Counted from the first letter of the stretch, positions 54,101-62,521 are shown. The stretch: 64,000 bases of DNA from an uncultured Prevotellaceae bacterium (GCA_902762325.1 CACWNV010000003.1:1-64000); one strand, 5' to 3'. Numbers and translations are program-made. The notes: generated by a model from the letters alone, not told the origin.

Positions 54101-55147
54101 AGGAGAAACAGGCTGAGGGTTGTAAATCTTGATGCTGCCTTCATCCTGATAGAGTCTGTTCTCATACAAAGAATATTCGATGGTGTAGTTCTTGATTCTC
54201 TTTTGGGAAAGATTCTCAATCTCAGTCGTGATGTCGAGCGTATAGTCCTTGCGATTCTTAGCCGCATTGCCGCCAGCTGCCTGTTCGGATAGGCGTGGAA
54301 TGGCACGGAGGTCTGCAATGTGTACCTTCGGTGTGCTATAGACCGACACTGAGCGGTAGATGCCTGGCAAGCGGAACATGTCCTGAGCTTCGAGGAATGA
54401 GCCGTCGGAATTGCGGTAGACTTCCACGGACACCGTGTTCTCTCCCGGACGGACAAAACGGGTGATGTCGAATCGTGCCGCGTCACGTGAATTCTTGGAA
54501 AACCCTACATACTGACCGTTGATCCATAGGTAGAAGAAAGAGTCTACTCCGTCGAACTCGATGAAGATTTCATCGTTCTTCCATGTCGAGGGGAGAGTAA
54601 ATGTGCGCCGGTAGGAGCCTACTTCGTTTCTGTATTCGTAGGTCGTCCAATTATGTGGAGGCTCTCTCATCACACCTCCGCGCCAGTCGTCTTTCTTCAC
54701 CTGGTGCCAGAAGATGACAGGCTGGTTGACGTAGATAGGAGTGCCATATTTCTGAGTCCCGTCCTTCTGGATTCCGACGATGTTCCACGACGACGGCACT
54801 TCAATGTCATCCCAGTTGGAAACGTCGTATGCCGGCTGGTAGAAGTCTGACGGGCGTTTGTCCGGACTTTTGGCAAAATGAAACTTCCATACTCCGTTAA
54901 GGTCGAGACGGCGTGTGCTGTATTCAGGAAGCAGATGGCGGGCATCTTCTTCATTGGAGAAAGACACATACCAGGCTCTGGGCTGCAACTTGTTATATCC
55001 CAACAGTTCAGGAGATTCCCACTCGTTTCCTGCCGGCGAAAGGGCAGCACCATAGGAGAAGCCTTCTAATTGCCGGTCGTCAGCAGTAGCAAGGGAGGTG
55101 AAACATAGAAAGAGAGATAGTATGATGAAAAAAAGTCTGATTCTCAT
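51146..55147 (-). CDS. LacZ-type GH2 beta-galactosidase with C-terminal CBM32-like domain
   Basis: The 1333-residue exported enzyme has a signal peptide (about 1-22), the GH2 sugar-binding and Ig-like domains, a TIM barrel with predicted acid/base Glu546 (SLGNEAG) and nucleophile Glu609 (HISEYAHSMGN), and a Bgal_small_N-like domain. About 250 residues are extra at the end: a short chitobiase-C-like segment and an F5/8-type (CBM32) domain from about 1190 (NAEYLVDGNPNTYWHTMW). The start is set at 55147 by the promoter just upstream; an open frame to 55330 is not coding. It probably degrades beta-galactosides of plant or host glycans. There is no type IX tail. Confidence 0.92.
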   Translation of the reverse strand: MRIRLFFIILSLFLCFTSLATADDRQLEGFSYGAALSPAGNEWESPELLGYNKLQPRAWYVSFSNEEDARHLLPEYSTRRLDLNGVWKFHFAKSPDKRPSDFYQPAYDVSNWDDIEVPSSWNIVGIQKDGTQKYGTPIYVNQPVIFWHQVKKDDWRGGVMREPPHNWTTYEYRNEVGSYRRTFTLPSTWKNDEIFIEFDGVDSFFYLWINGQYVGFSKNSRDAARFDITRFVRPGENTVSVEVYRNSDGSFLEAQDMFRLPGIYRSVSVYSTPKVHIADLRAIPRLSEQAAGGNAAKNRKDYTLDITTEIENLSQKRIKNYTIEYSLYENRLYQDEGSIKIYNPQPVSPAITINKRLSATQQYQFVAKNIKEWTAEEPNVYILVAALKNNKGKTVEAISTQIGFRTVEIKNVAAEDDEFGLAGRYFLINGKPVKLKGVNRHETNPARGHAITHKQMEEEVMMMKRANINHVRTSHYSNDPYFYYLCNKYGIYLEGEANVESHEYYYGEASLSHPQEWKAAHVARMMEQAHARINDPCIVIWSLGNEAGPGDNFKASYQALKAFDTSRPVQYERNNDIVDMGSNQYPSIAWVRDAVKGKMKIKYPFHISEYAHSMGNAVGNLIDYWDAIESTNYFCGGAIWDWIDQSMYNYTSDGKRYLAYGGDFGDFPNDKEFVMNGILFGDMEPKPQYAEVKKVYQYVGIKWADREKSLVSIFNKNYYSDDLSGYDFHFLLTANGEVIEKGNLNVGSIAPRSQKIISIPALQGMAFDPQKDYYLTIQLRQHEDVPWAKAGYVQAEEQLEVSMLSRRIPLNTTGHITVEPKANNHYQTLTGENFKVQFDLLHGFINSLEYDGQAVFTEGNGPKIDAFRACVNNDNWAMRSWYENGLNRLEHKTLSYILLKNRPNGSVVYSFNIESKAPDHEFKFLTNLVYTVYPDGSIEIQSSITSDKPSLVLPRLGFAMQAVTGLDKFSYYGRGPVDNYPDRKTGQKIGWYQSTVEREFINFPKPQDMANHQDSRMCTLTNNAGKGFHVVAEDKMSVSALPWSAQEMDIAKHPHELPPSSGNWLHVDFAITGLGGNSCGQGGPLEKDRVKASAHDFAFMIRPARGDVSASSTQGFEKLEGAAPLTIVRNADGLVTISSKKKDAVIFYKTVTKQGTSKVRQYTEPINMRNGGTVIAYEEKEPYITNQQYFERIESIPLQVVFASSVESGEGNAEYLVDGNPNTYWHTMWSVTVANYPHWVDFDCGSVKTLKGFKYLPRQDSRNGNIRQYSIQVSDDGNKWSQPVCEGEFANDQKEKRVLFEKPVSARFVRFNALSSQDGQDFATGAEFSILEK

Positions 55148-55178
55148 GATGTTCTTGGTTAGCATTATTATTACAATG

Positions 55179-55210
55179 CAAAGATAGCGAAAATAATTGG
55201 TATTTCCAAA
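55179..55210 (-). promoter_or_regulatory. Bacteroidota promoter of the LacZ-type gene
   Basis: On the minus strand TTTG (55207-55210), 20 bases, TATCTTTG (55179-55186), 31 bases before the start at 55147. Confidence 0.82.
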
Positions 55211-55278
55211 TATTAAGGTCTGATTTTCCCCGATTTGAACTTGTAAATGGTCATTCTTATCTTTCGCCTTTGAAAACC

Positions 55279-55340
55279 CCAAACGATACGTTTGCGCCCT
55301 CCAAAGAATATTTATACGCTTCATATACATATCGTTTGCA
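55279..55340. repeat. Array C: three 18-bp imperfect palindromes at exact 22-bp spacing
   Basis: Units start at 55279 (CCAAACGATACGTTTGCG), 55301 and 55323, with 4-bp spacers. A degenerate unit in phase at 55345-55362 keeps the left AAA. The array lies about 70 bases upstream of the lacZ -33 box, unlike array A, which is between convergent genes. Confidence 0.8.
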
Positions 55341-55365
55341 GAATGGAAAGAGCTGTTTGTTTTGC

Positions 55366-55449
55366 AGTCAACTTTTCTTAGGAAAACGTCAACCTTTTCA
55401 GTAAAGAAGTCAACTGTTCCCGGTAGTGCGAGTCAACCTTTTCAGTAAA
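55366..55449. repeat. Four GTCAAC boxes at 21-23 base spacing
   Basis: GTCAAC occurs at 55367, 55388, 55409 and 55432 (spacings 21, 21, 23), each followed by a TT/C-rich stretch. The second and fourth share GTCAACCTTTTCAGTAAA over 18 bases. The array directly follows palindrome array C. Confidence 0.75.
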
Positions 55450-55472
55450 AAAAAGACTTGATGTAGCCTCTA

Positions 55473-55614
55473 AGCGAACGAACGAACAGTTGAACAGTTT
55501 TGTGTGAGAAAATGTGCATAGAGATTTATTATTATATATATATTAATATATATATAATAATAAAAGTTTAAGCGAACGCAAAGCGGAAACTGTTCAACTG
55601 TTCGTTCGTTCGCT
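55473..55614. repeat. 28-bp inverted repeat enclosing a perfect 40-bp AT palindrome
   Basis: The arm 55473-55500 (starting AGCGAACGAACGAACAG) is the exact reverse complement of 55587-55614. Inside, 55525-55564 is a perfect 40-bp palindrome made only of A and T. TAAGCGAACG of the left arm is repeated directly at 55569-55578. The position between two 5' ends makes a plain terminator unlikely. Confidence 0.9.
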
Positions 55615-55660
55615 AAAAGCATATTACTGCCGAGAATTTCCCTTTTACTACCCCATAAAA

Positions 55661-55700
55661 AGTTGAATGATTTTCCTTAACCCTGGCAGAAGTTGAATGA
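55661..55700. repeat. Direct repeat AGTTGAATGA before EamA
   Basis: AGTTGAATGA occurs at 55661-55670 and 55691-55700, 30 bases apart, both preceded by A/G. Part of it (GTTGA) resembles the reverse complement of the TCAAC in the GTCAAC boxes. Confidence 0.6.
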
Positions 55701-55752
55701 ACAATCTTAAAATGACGCGTGACAAAAGGGGATTCATTTCAAAAAAATAATG

Positions 55753-55760
55753 TACCTTTG
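55753..55760 (+). promoter_or_regulatory. -7 promoter box of the EamA gene
   Basis: TACCTTTG followed by TGGCC fits the consensus. The ATG at 55773 is only 12 bases further, so the leader is very short. No TTTG is at the usual spacing. Confidence 0.6.
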
Positions 55761-55772
55761 TGGCCGGTTTTC

Positions 55773-56690
55773 ATGAAATGTATGAAAGATAACAAGTCGA
55801 TAGTTGCTCATCTGAGTATGTTCGGTGCTTGTGCCGGGTGGGGATTGATGGCGCCCGTCGGCAAAGAAGCAATGCTGCATGGCGTGAGCGGATTGTCTAT
55901 GGTTACGTTTCGGGTAGTAGGCGCCTGTTTCCTCTTCTTGCTGGCTTCATTGTTTACCCCAAGAGAGCAAGTGCCCGTGCGCGACAAGTTCCGCTTTGCC
56001 GGTGCTGCACTATTTGGCCTGTTACTCAACCAGTGCTGCTATACGATGGGACTGAGCTTTACTTCGCCCATCAATGCCAGTATCGTAACCACTTCCATGC
56101 CGATTTTTGCCATGCTGCTATCGGCAATGATATTGAAGGAGCCGATAACGGGCAAGAAAGCCGTTGGCGTATTGATGGGTTGTTCGGGTGCCTTGATGCT
56201 GATATTGACATCGGCGGCACACGTGAGTGACAAGGTGGGTGACATTCGCGGCGACCTGCTATGTCTTTTTGCACAGTTCTCGTTTGCTCTTTATCTCTCG
56301 TTGTATAACCCGCTCATCAAGCGATATAACGTCTTCACCATTAACAAGTACATGTTTTCATGGGCGACGCTGATGTTGTTGCCCTTTACCTTAAGCGAGG
56401 CGTATGCGACGGTCGATGCCGGATTGTCTGTGAAGACATGGCTGGAAGTTGGATATGTTGTCGGTGTGGGTACATTCCTTTGCTATATCCTGTCGATGAT
56501 AGGGCAGCGCACGCTGCGTCCCACCGTCGTGTCGGTGTATAATTATGTTCAGCCCATCGTTTCGGTCTTCGCCTCACTGGTGATTGGCGTCGGTGTGTTG
56601 AAAATTACCCATGCCATCGCTGTGATGTTAGTCTTTAGCGGAGTGTGGCTGGTAACAAAGTCGAGAGCGAAGAACAGTACGCCCACATGA
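55773..56690 (+). CDS. EamA-family (DMT) transporter
   Basis: The 305-residue inner-membrane protein has ten predicted spans in two EamA repeats (about 10-145 and 160-300), with FGACAGWGLMAPVGKEA at the start of the first. The family exports or imports small metabolites such as amino acids or nucleotide sugars. The substrate is unknown. ATG 55773 is chosen because the -7 box at 55753-55760 excludes the frame start at 55719; ATG 55782 is also possible. Confidence 0.9.
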   Translation: MKCMKDNKSIVAHLSMFGACAGWGLMAPVGKEAMLHGVSGLSMVTFRVVGACFLFLLASLFTPREQVPVRDKFRFAGAALFGLLLNQCCYTMGLSFTSPINASIVTTSMPIFAMLLSAMILKEPITGKKAVGVLMGCSGALMLILTSAAHVSDKVGDIRGDLLCLFAQFSFALYLSLYNPLIKRYNVFTINKYMFSWATLMLLPFTLSEAYATVDAGLSVKTWLEVGYVVGVGTFLCYILSMIGQRTLRPTVVSVYNYVQPIVSVFASLVIGVGVLKITHAIAVMLVFSGVWLVTKSRAKNSTPT

Positions 56691-56882
56691 CTTTGTCCGA
56701 TAAAATCATTGTTTTTTTACCGTACACAACAATGGTTTCATCAAATCATCCCGACTATATCCAAGGAATTTCAGACAAGAATCATGTATAATGATTATTC
56801 CGATGAAAAGGGAGAAAATGAAGAAAATACAAATAAAAAAGTCTATGATACAAGACACAAAGAATAATTTTTGAAACTTGTT

Positions 56883-56890
56883 TATCTTTG
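56883..56890 (+). promoter_or_regulatory. -7 promoter box of the second giant secreted protein
   Basis: TATCTTTG followed by CACC fits the -7 element, 53 bases before the start. The upstream box is not clear. Confidence 0.55.
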
Positions 56891-56943
56891 CACCAGAATT
56901 AATTCCATTTAATTATTTTTTTTATTAACTAAAAACGTAAAAC

Positions 56944-59900
56944 ATGAAAAGATTTACCAAAGCTCTTGCATTCTTGGCATTTCTGATGCTGGGTGCAGTG
57001 AATGCTGTTGCCGGTGAACGTGTTCCATTGACAACAGACATGTTCTTTGCTTGGGATGGTTGGGGTGCTGATGCACAGAAGACCGGACCGGCAGATTGTA
57101 CTTATGTGATTGGCGAGTCTACGGGACAGCCCTATGGTGATTCCCAGGTAATCAACTATGCCGACCTGTCACTCTATTCAAAACTGATTATTACTTGCAC
57201 AGAGGGAACTCCCCGTTTCCTTTTCAACCGTGACATGGACGAGGGTCAGTGGAATGAAAACGAAGCTGAGTCTCACCTTATTGACAATACCAGAAACGGT
57301 TGGTCAGCCAGATATTTCTCTCAGGACGGTGAAACATACGTTGTTGACCTGAAACTGATGGTAAAAGAAAAGGGATTTGCTCACTTACATGCTATTAAAG
57401 GTGCAAACTGGGCAAATGTTACTGTTACCAGCATGGAACTTGAGCGCGAAGGTAAGGCTCAGGTTGTTGGTTGGACAGACCTGATTACCAACGGTGACCT
57501 CGAGGGTGACGACGTTTCTTGCTTCTATTCTAAGGAGAATGCAGGTGCTCCCTTCCCATCAGTTATTACCGATGGTATTGGTGTTGACGGTAGCCGTGGT
57601 ATTATGGTTCATTCTGCTGCCGGTGCTGCTCAGGACTGGGATGCTCAGTTCTGGATCAACCTGCCTGAAACTCTTCCCGAAGGAACAAAGTATCGCGTTT
57701 CTTTCGCTTATCGTGCAAGCATGAACGCTACTGCTGACACACAGGCTCACCGTGACCCGAGTGACTACATTCACTATGAGATGATCGGTTCTCCGAACTT
57801 CACAACAGAATGGCAGGTTTACAATGTCGAGGGTGAGATTACAGCTCAGCAGTCTGGCGAAAACACAATGCACTCTATCGCATTCAACCTTTCTAAGGAC
57901 AAAGCAAACGATATCGACTTCTTCTTTGATAACATCAAGTTCGAGGTTTACAAATACGGTACCGTATCTGAATTCAGCAATGATGTCATCCTGATTGACT
58001 TCGGTTTCGAGACCAACATCGGTGAATTGGTTAAAGCTACAGGTAAGAGACGTTTGATGTTCCCGACCAACTGCGTGACCGTTACCGTGAATGGTGAGCC
58101 TAAGGCTATCTCTTCAGTTGAAGGTTTCGATGATGGTCGTTTCTATGTCTTCCTCGAGGAAGGTTTGAACGATGATGATGTAGTAGAGGTTACATTCACC
58201 AATCCTACAGATCCCGCATTCCACCTGATTTATATGTCAGGTCCTGGTGGCGATGTTGCCAACTACTCTGGTATTGCTACTAACAACTTCGAGATTGAGG
58301 AGAACGACGGTTATCCTTATGTATATGTTACTCCTATCGTCATTAAGGCTGATCCCGAGGATGGTTCATTCAACCTGCCTAATAGCATCAGAGAGTTCAA
58401 GGTTACATTCGATAAAGTTGTTGACTGTGAAGCCCTGAAGGCTACTTTGAATAACGAGAAGCTTGACATCGCTCCTGCTGACGGATTTGCAGAGGAGATT
58501 ACACTTACTCGTACAAGTGCCGGTGATCTTGCATCAGATGAATACACCATTCATATTACAAACATATATCCGGAAATGCGCTTAAGCGATGAGATCTTCG
58601 GTGACACTATCTATACTATTAATGTTGGTAAGGTTACTTACGACCCGAACGATGTTCCTGCTGACCTGCTGCCTGACTACTTCGCTCAGACATCTAATGG
58701 TGGTATTCCTGAAGGATACTTTGTAGTGTTCGGTGGTGAGGTTCGTGAATATCCTAACACATACGGTTCTGGTTCACGTCTGTTCGACTTCGGTGCCGGT
58801 GGTGACTTCACCAAGGGACTCTATTTCCGTGAGGGTTATGTAGAGTACGGTTCTACTTTGGATCATGAACTTGCTCTTACAGGTGGCAAGCGTTACACCA
58901 TCAGCTTCACCACAGCTATGTGGAAAGACAATGGTAACAAGACACGCTTCGAGATCTTGAACCCAGCCGGCGAAGTTGCATTCGTACAGGTTGTTGATAA
59001 TACTCCTAATGTGAATGGTAGCACTGGTGCCGTTAACGGTGCCGCTAAGCACTCATTCAAGTTCACTCCGGAAGAGTCTGGTAACTATGTTCTCCGTTGG
59101 ACTTCATCTGGTTCTGAGACTGGCGATCCCGCTTACATGGAAATCATCCTTGCTAACCCGCAGGTTAAGTATATTCCTAACGTAGTAGGTATCGAAGAGA
59201 CTCAGCTCCTGAACACCGCACTGGAGAATGCTAAGTCTACACGCGATGCTAATAGTGACTCTCGTTACGATGGTGCTGCTTACACCAACCTTGACGAGCT
59301 GATCAAGAAGTATGAGGAAGAGGCTCCTAACTACACCGCTCCTTCTGCATACCGTAATGCTGCTGCTGCCCTTGATGCCGCTACTCAGGCTATGAAGGAT
59401 CACCGCACTCTTTGCGACACATTCGATCCGCTGCCACAGAAGGCTCAGGATATCGTTGACAATAATGCCGGTAAGAAGTTCGATAAGACAAATCTTTATT
59501 CTTACCTCATCCAGCTCGTCGACAAGTATGCAACAAAGACCACTGAGAAGGTTTACGATCCCGAAACCGACGAAGAGAAGGACGTTGTCGTACTCGTTAT
59601 TAAGCAGCTGAAGGATGATCAGGAATTGAAGACTGCTATCGAAGAATTGCAGACAGCCGTTAATACTGCAAGTCTGCTCTTCACCGAGGGTGAGTCCAGA
59701 ACTTCTGACACAGGTTACAAAGTACTCTTTGAGCGTATCCGCTTGGGTATTGCTGCTCTGAAGAGCCTTGGCGTAGCTGATGATGACGCTCTGATCGTTG
59801 CAGCTAACAATACACTCAATGATGATGATGAAATTGCTGATGCAATCAAGAATCGTCTGAAGGTTGAATTGTATGGTCAGTTGAAGAATCCATCTAACAC

Positions 59901-60660
59901 TCTCTTCGAGGAGAAAGTTGATGAGAACACTCTCGAGACTTATACCGATTCTTATGACATGACAGTATTTGTTAAGAACCCGAACGTCTACAAGCAGCAG
60001 AACAACATGAACTTCACAGAAGAGAATGTTCCTGGATGGACTACACCTGAGGGTTATCCAACTCCTGGTCTGAGTGTAGGATGGGGTCAGCCACAAGGTA
60101 ATGATGAGATTGCTGAGGACTGCATGTTCCAGACATGGGGTAGCAGCTACCGCGTTGAGCAGACTATTACTGACTTGCCAGCTGGTGTTTATACTATCAA
60201 GATCGGATTCGGTGAGCGTATGAACGAGGATGAGGCTAACATGGTTGACAGCTACATCTACGCTAAGACTTCTGAGACTCCAGAGGGTGAGAATGGTCAG
60301 ACAGCTGACGTTCCCGGTATCGGTCAGTCATTCCCATTTGCAAACACAACTATTGAGAATGTTGTTGTTACAGACGGTATCCTGACAATTGGTGCAAATG
60401 CTGGTCCTTCTTCTCACACCTTCTTCAATGATGTTCGCGTATTGCTGAGTGCTCCTGCTACAGGATTCGACTATTCTAAGGCATACGATGAGGTAATCAC
60501 AGATATTGACGGTAATGTCGTTCGTCCGGCAAATGTTCGTTCAATCGAACTCTTCGACCTGAGTGGACGTCGTATCAGCAATAGCAAGAAGGGTGTCGTT
60601 ATCGTTCGTAAGCACATGAGCGATGGTACCATTGAGACCGAGAAAGTATTAAAGAAGTAA
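56944..60660 (+). CDS. Giant secreted multidomain protein with C-terminal sorting tail
   Basis: The 1238 residues have a signal peptide (about 1-23), an N-terminal domain, a CBM-like beta sandwich at about 180-340, Ig-like segments at about 345-560, another sandwich at about 570-740, a long helical stretch (about 755-1000), a jelly-roll-like module at about 1010-1190 with EQTITDLPAGVYTI, and a last 40 residues resembling a type IX sorting signal (FDLSGRRIS and MSDGTIETEKVLKK). Codon use is strongly biased to GGT, GCT and CGT, as for abundant proteins. The end matches that of the 980-residue protein at 19604. Function unknown; a surface adhesin or glycan binder is likely. Confidence 0.82.
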   Translation: MKRFTKALAFLAFLMLGAVNAVAGERVPLTTDMFFAWDGWGADAQKTGPADCTYVIGESTGQPYGDSQVINYADLSLYSKLIITCTEGTPRFLFNRDMDEGQWNENEAESHLIDNTRNGWSARYFSQDGETYVVDLKLMVKEKGFAHLHAIKGANWANVTVTSMELEREGKAQVVGWTDLITNGDLEGDDVSCFYSKENAGAPFPSVITDGIGVDGSRGIMVHSAAGAAQDWDAQFWINLPETLPEGTKYRVSFAYRASMNATADTQAHRDPSDYIHYEMIGSPNFTTEWQVYNVEGEITAQQSGENTMHSIAFNLSKDKANDIDFFFDNIKFEVYKYGTVSEFSNDVILIDFGFETNIGELVKATGKRRLMFPTNCVTVTVNGEPKAISSVEGFDDGRFYVFLEEGLNDDDVVEVTFTNPTDPAFHLIYMSGPGGDVANYSGIATNNFEIEENDGYPYVYVTPIVIKADPEDGSFNLPNSIREFKVTFDKVVDCEALKATLNNEKLDIAPADGFAEEITLTRTSAGDLASDEYTIHITNIYPEMRLSDEIFGDTIYTINVGKVTYDPNDVPADLLPDYFAQTSNGGIPEGYFVVFGGEVREYPNTYGSGSRLFDFGAGGDFTKGLYFREGYVEYGSTLDHELALTGGKRYTISFTTAMWKDNGNKTRFEILNPAGEVAFVQVVDNTPNVNGSTGAVNGAAKHSFKFTPEESGNYVLRWTSSGSETGDPAYMEIILANPQVKYIPNVVGIEETQLLNTALENAKSTRDANSDSRYDGAAYTNLDELIKKYEEEAPNYTAPSAYRNAAAALDAATQAMKDHRTLCDTFDPLPQKAQDIVDNNAGKKFDKTNLYSYLIQLVDKYATKTTEKVYDPETDEEKDVVVLVIKQLKDDQELKTAIEELQTAVNTASLLFTEGESRTSDTGYKVLFERIRLGIAALKSLGVADDDALIVAANNTLNDDDEIADAIKNRLKVELYGQLKNPSNTLFEEKVDENTLETYTDSYDMTVFVKNPNVYKQQNNMNFTEENVPGWTTPEGYPTPGLSVGWGQPQGNDEIAEDCMFQTWGSSYRVEQTITDLPAGVYTIKIGFGERMNEDEANMVDSYIYAKTSETPEGENGQTADVPGIGQSFPFANTTIENVVVTDGILTIGANAGPSSHTFFNDVRVLLSAPATGFDYSKAYDEVITDIDGNVVRPANVRSIELFDLSGRRISNSKKGVVIVRKHMSDGTIETEKVLKK

Positions 60661-60681
60661 TATTTCCTTGTAATTAGTTTC

Positions 60682-60724
60682 ACGGGCAGGCATATTTCAT
60701 TGTATGCCTGCCCGTATTTATTTT
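60682..60724 (+). terminator. Terminator after the giant protein
   Basis: ACGGGCAGGCATA (60682-60694) pairs perfectly with TATGCCTGCCCGT (60703-60715) around an 8-base loop, followed by ATTTATTTT. Confidence 0.85.
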
Positions 60725-60728
60725 AGCT

Positions 60729-62462
60729 ATGAAGAGGTTTCTTTCTATTCTTTTATTTGGACTGTATCTTTCAATGCCGATGATGGCGGTGGATATAGTT
60801 GTTGATAATATTCGCCGGAACTATCAGGTCTATGTTCCCAAGAACTTAGGCGCAGACCGTCCATTGCTGATTTCATGCCATGGAATGAACCAGGATGCTG
60901 CCTATCAACGTGGAATGCTTCAGATAGAGTCGATAGCCGACACGGCAAAGTTTGTCACCGTCTTTCCTAACGGTATTGACAAGGGATGGGACATCTCCGG
61001 TGACCGTGACATTCGCTTCATGCTTGCTCTTATAGACGAGATGGTCGACAAGTATAGCATTGACCGTAACCGCGTCTATCTGTCGGGTTTCTCGATGGGT
61101 GGTATGTTTACTTATCATGCCATGAATAAGATAGCCGATAAGATAGCCGCATTTGCCCCTATAAGCGGTTATCCTATGTGGGGAGGTAACTTTACCAGTG
61201 CTCGCCCTGTACCCATCATTCACACGCATGGAACAAGCGACGACGTGGTCAATTTCAGCGGAGTGGCAAACATTCTTGCCGGATGGGTCAAACGAAATGG
61301 ATGTCCTTCCAAAGCCAAAGTAGAGAAGCCATATCGTGCCGGCCATATCACCCGACACACATGGGGACCAGGTGAAGAAGGAGTGGAGGTTGTCTTGATG
61401 GAACTCGCGAATAAAGGGCATTGGATATCGAATGACATTGTAATGACAGGTGAAGAGATATGGAATTTCTGCAAGCGATACTCGCTGGAGATGACTACAC
61501 CTGTAGTCCATATCAATACCCCTCAGAACGGATTGACGTTTATTACTCTTGGAGGTGAATCAGATGTACCGCCAATCCTTGTAAAGGCATCAGCAGAAGA
61601 CCCGGACGGTGAGGTGGAGAGCGTTTCCTTTTACGACGGTGATGCCTTACTATCTGTTCAGGACACTCCTCCGTATCAATATACCTTAGAGCATCTTGGC
61701 AAGGGTGAACATCATATTAAGGTTGTTGCAGTAGATAACACCGGGATAAAGGGTGGTAGTGAAGTCGTTATTTCCGTATTGGAGCCGACCGGAAACTATG
61801 TCTTTGGAGCATTTGATTCGGAAGGATGCGTTCCCGACGGATGGATGACTTATGACGGCGTGGAGCAGAGAATTGGCTATTCTTCGGGGTTTAGTTCTGG
61901 AAGTCGAGTCCTTCATTTCACAGGTGCTCAACGCGACTTTGACTACGGACTCTATACCCGCAATGTAACCGGCGCACCTAAGGAAGGATATGCCCGTTTT
62001 GCCGATGCAAAGACGATGACTTCGTTGACGCTTTATCCAGGAAACTATCAGTTGTTCCATCGTCTTGCTAACTGGAATCAGAGTTCTTTTGCTCAGATAA
62101 GGATTGCTATTGAATCGACAGAGGGCGAAGAGATCTTCTCTGAAAGCTATACACCCACAACAAATATCGGCAATGCTGCTTCCAATGATTTCTCAGGAAC
62201 AACGACGGCAAACTTCACTTTCGACGTGACGAAGAAAGGACGTTATACCATCACTTTCTATACCGATGATTTTTCATGGGCTGATCTTGTAATCGGCAGG
62301 GCGGCAATTCGTAGGAAGGGTGAACTTACGTCCATAGATAAGGCAACCGATGTCAAATCCCGACAGGCTGACTATTATAACCTGAATGGTCAGAAACTAA
62401 AAGGCAAACCCCAAGCAAGTGGTTTGTACATTCTAAACGGTAAGAAGTTTATAGTCAAATAG
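60729..62462 (+). CDS. Secreted PHB-depolymerase/CE1-type esterase with sorting tail
   Basis: The 577-residue protein has a signal peptide (about 1-20), an alpha/beta-hydrolase domain (about 21-255) and Ig-like and jelly-roll modules behind it. The predicted triad is Ser122 in GFSMGG, Asp171 or Asp172 in HGTSDD and His231 in NKGHW. Such CE1/Esterase_phd enzymes remove feruloyl or acetyl groups from plant xylans. The end YYNLNGQKLKG to LYILNGKKFIVK resembles a type IX sorting signal, so it is probably on the surface. It follows a terminator, with its own promoter not clearly seen. Confidence 0.85.
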   Translation: MKRFLSILLFGLYLSMPMMAVDIVVDNIRRNYQVYVPKNLGADRPLLISCHGMNQDAAYQRGMLQIESIADTAKFVTVFPNGIDKGWDISGDRDIRFMLALIDEMVDKYSIDRNRVYLSGFSMGGMFTYHAMNKIADKIAAFAPISGYPMWGGNFTSARPVPIIHTHGTSDDVVNFSGVANILAGWVKRNGCPSKAKVEKPYRAGHITRHTWGPGEEGVEVVLMELANKGHWISNDIVMTGEEIWNFCKRYSLEMTTPVVHINTPQNGLTFITLGGESDVPPILVKASAEDPDGEVESVSFYDGDALLSVQDTPPYQYTLEHLGKGEHHIKVVAVDNTGIKGGSEVVISVLEPTGNYVFGAFDSEGCVPDGWMTYDGVEQRIGYSSGFSSGSRVLHFTGAQRDFDYGLYTRNVTGAPKEGYARFADAKTMTSLTLYPGNYQLFHRLANWNQSSFAQIRIAIESTEGEEIFSESYTPTTNIGNAASNDFSGTTTANFTFDVTKKGRYTITFYTDDFSWADLVIGRAAIRRKGELTSIDKATDVKSRQADYYNLNGQKLKGKPQASGLYILNGKKFIVK

Positions 62463-62521
62463 CATGTTCCCACAATACAGGGAATGATGTTGCAATCATT
62501 TCCTTTTGAGGTCATAAAAAG

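Larger units (their letters stand above)
55148..55772. other. Divergent intergenic region with several repeat structures
   Basis: No gene is supported between the LacZ-type gene and the EamA gene (625 bases). It holds the minus-strand lacZ promoter (55179-55210), palindrome array C (55279-55340), the GTCAAC array (55366-55449), a nested inverted repeat (55473-55614), a pair of AGTTGAATGA boxes (55661-55700) and the EamA -7 box (55753-55760). The sequence is very AT-rich around 55520-55570. Confidence 0.75.

Noticed and set aside
55148-55330. N-terminal extension of the LacZ-type protein to 55330
   Set aside because: A canonical promoter at 55179-55210 lies inside it, and a signal peptide starts at 55147.
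55473-55614. Calling the nested palindrome an ordinary terminator
   Set aside because: It lies between the 5' ends of divergent genes, and neither gene ends there.
59104-60096. 330-codon open frame on the minus strand within the 1238-residue protein
   Set aside because: The biased codons of the plus-strand gene leave few stops on the other strand; the sequence is Cys/Leu/Ile-rich with no domain.
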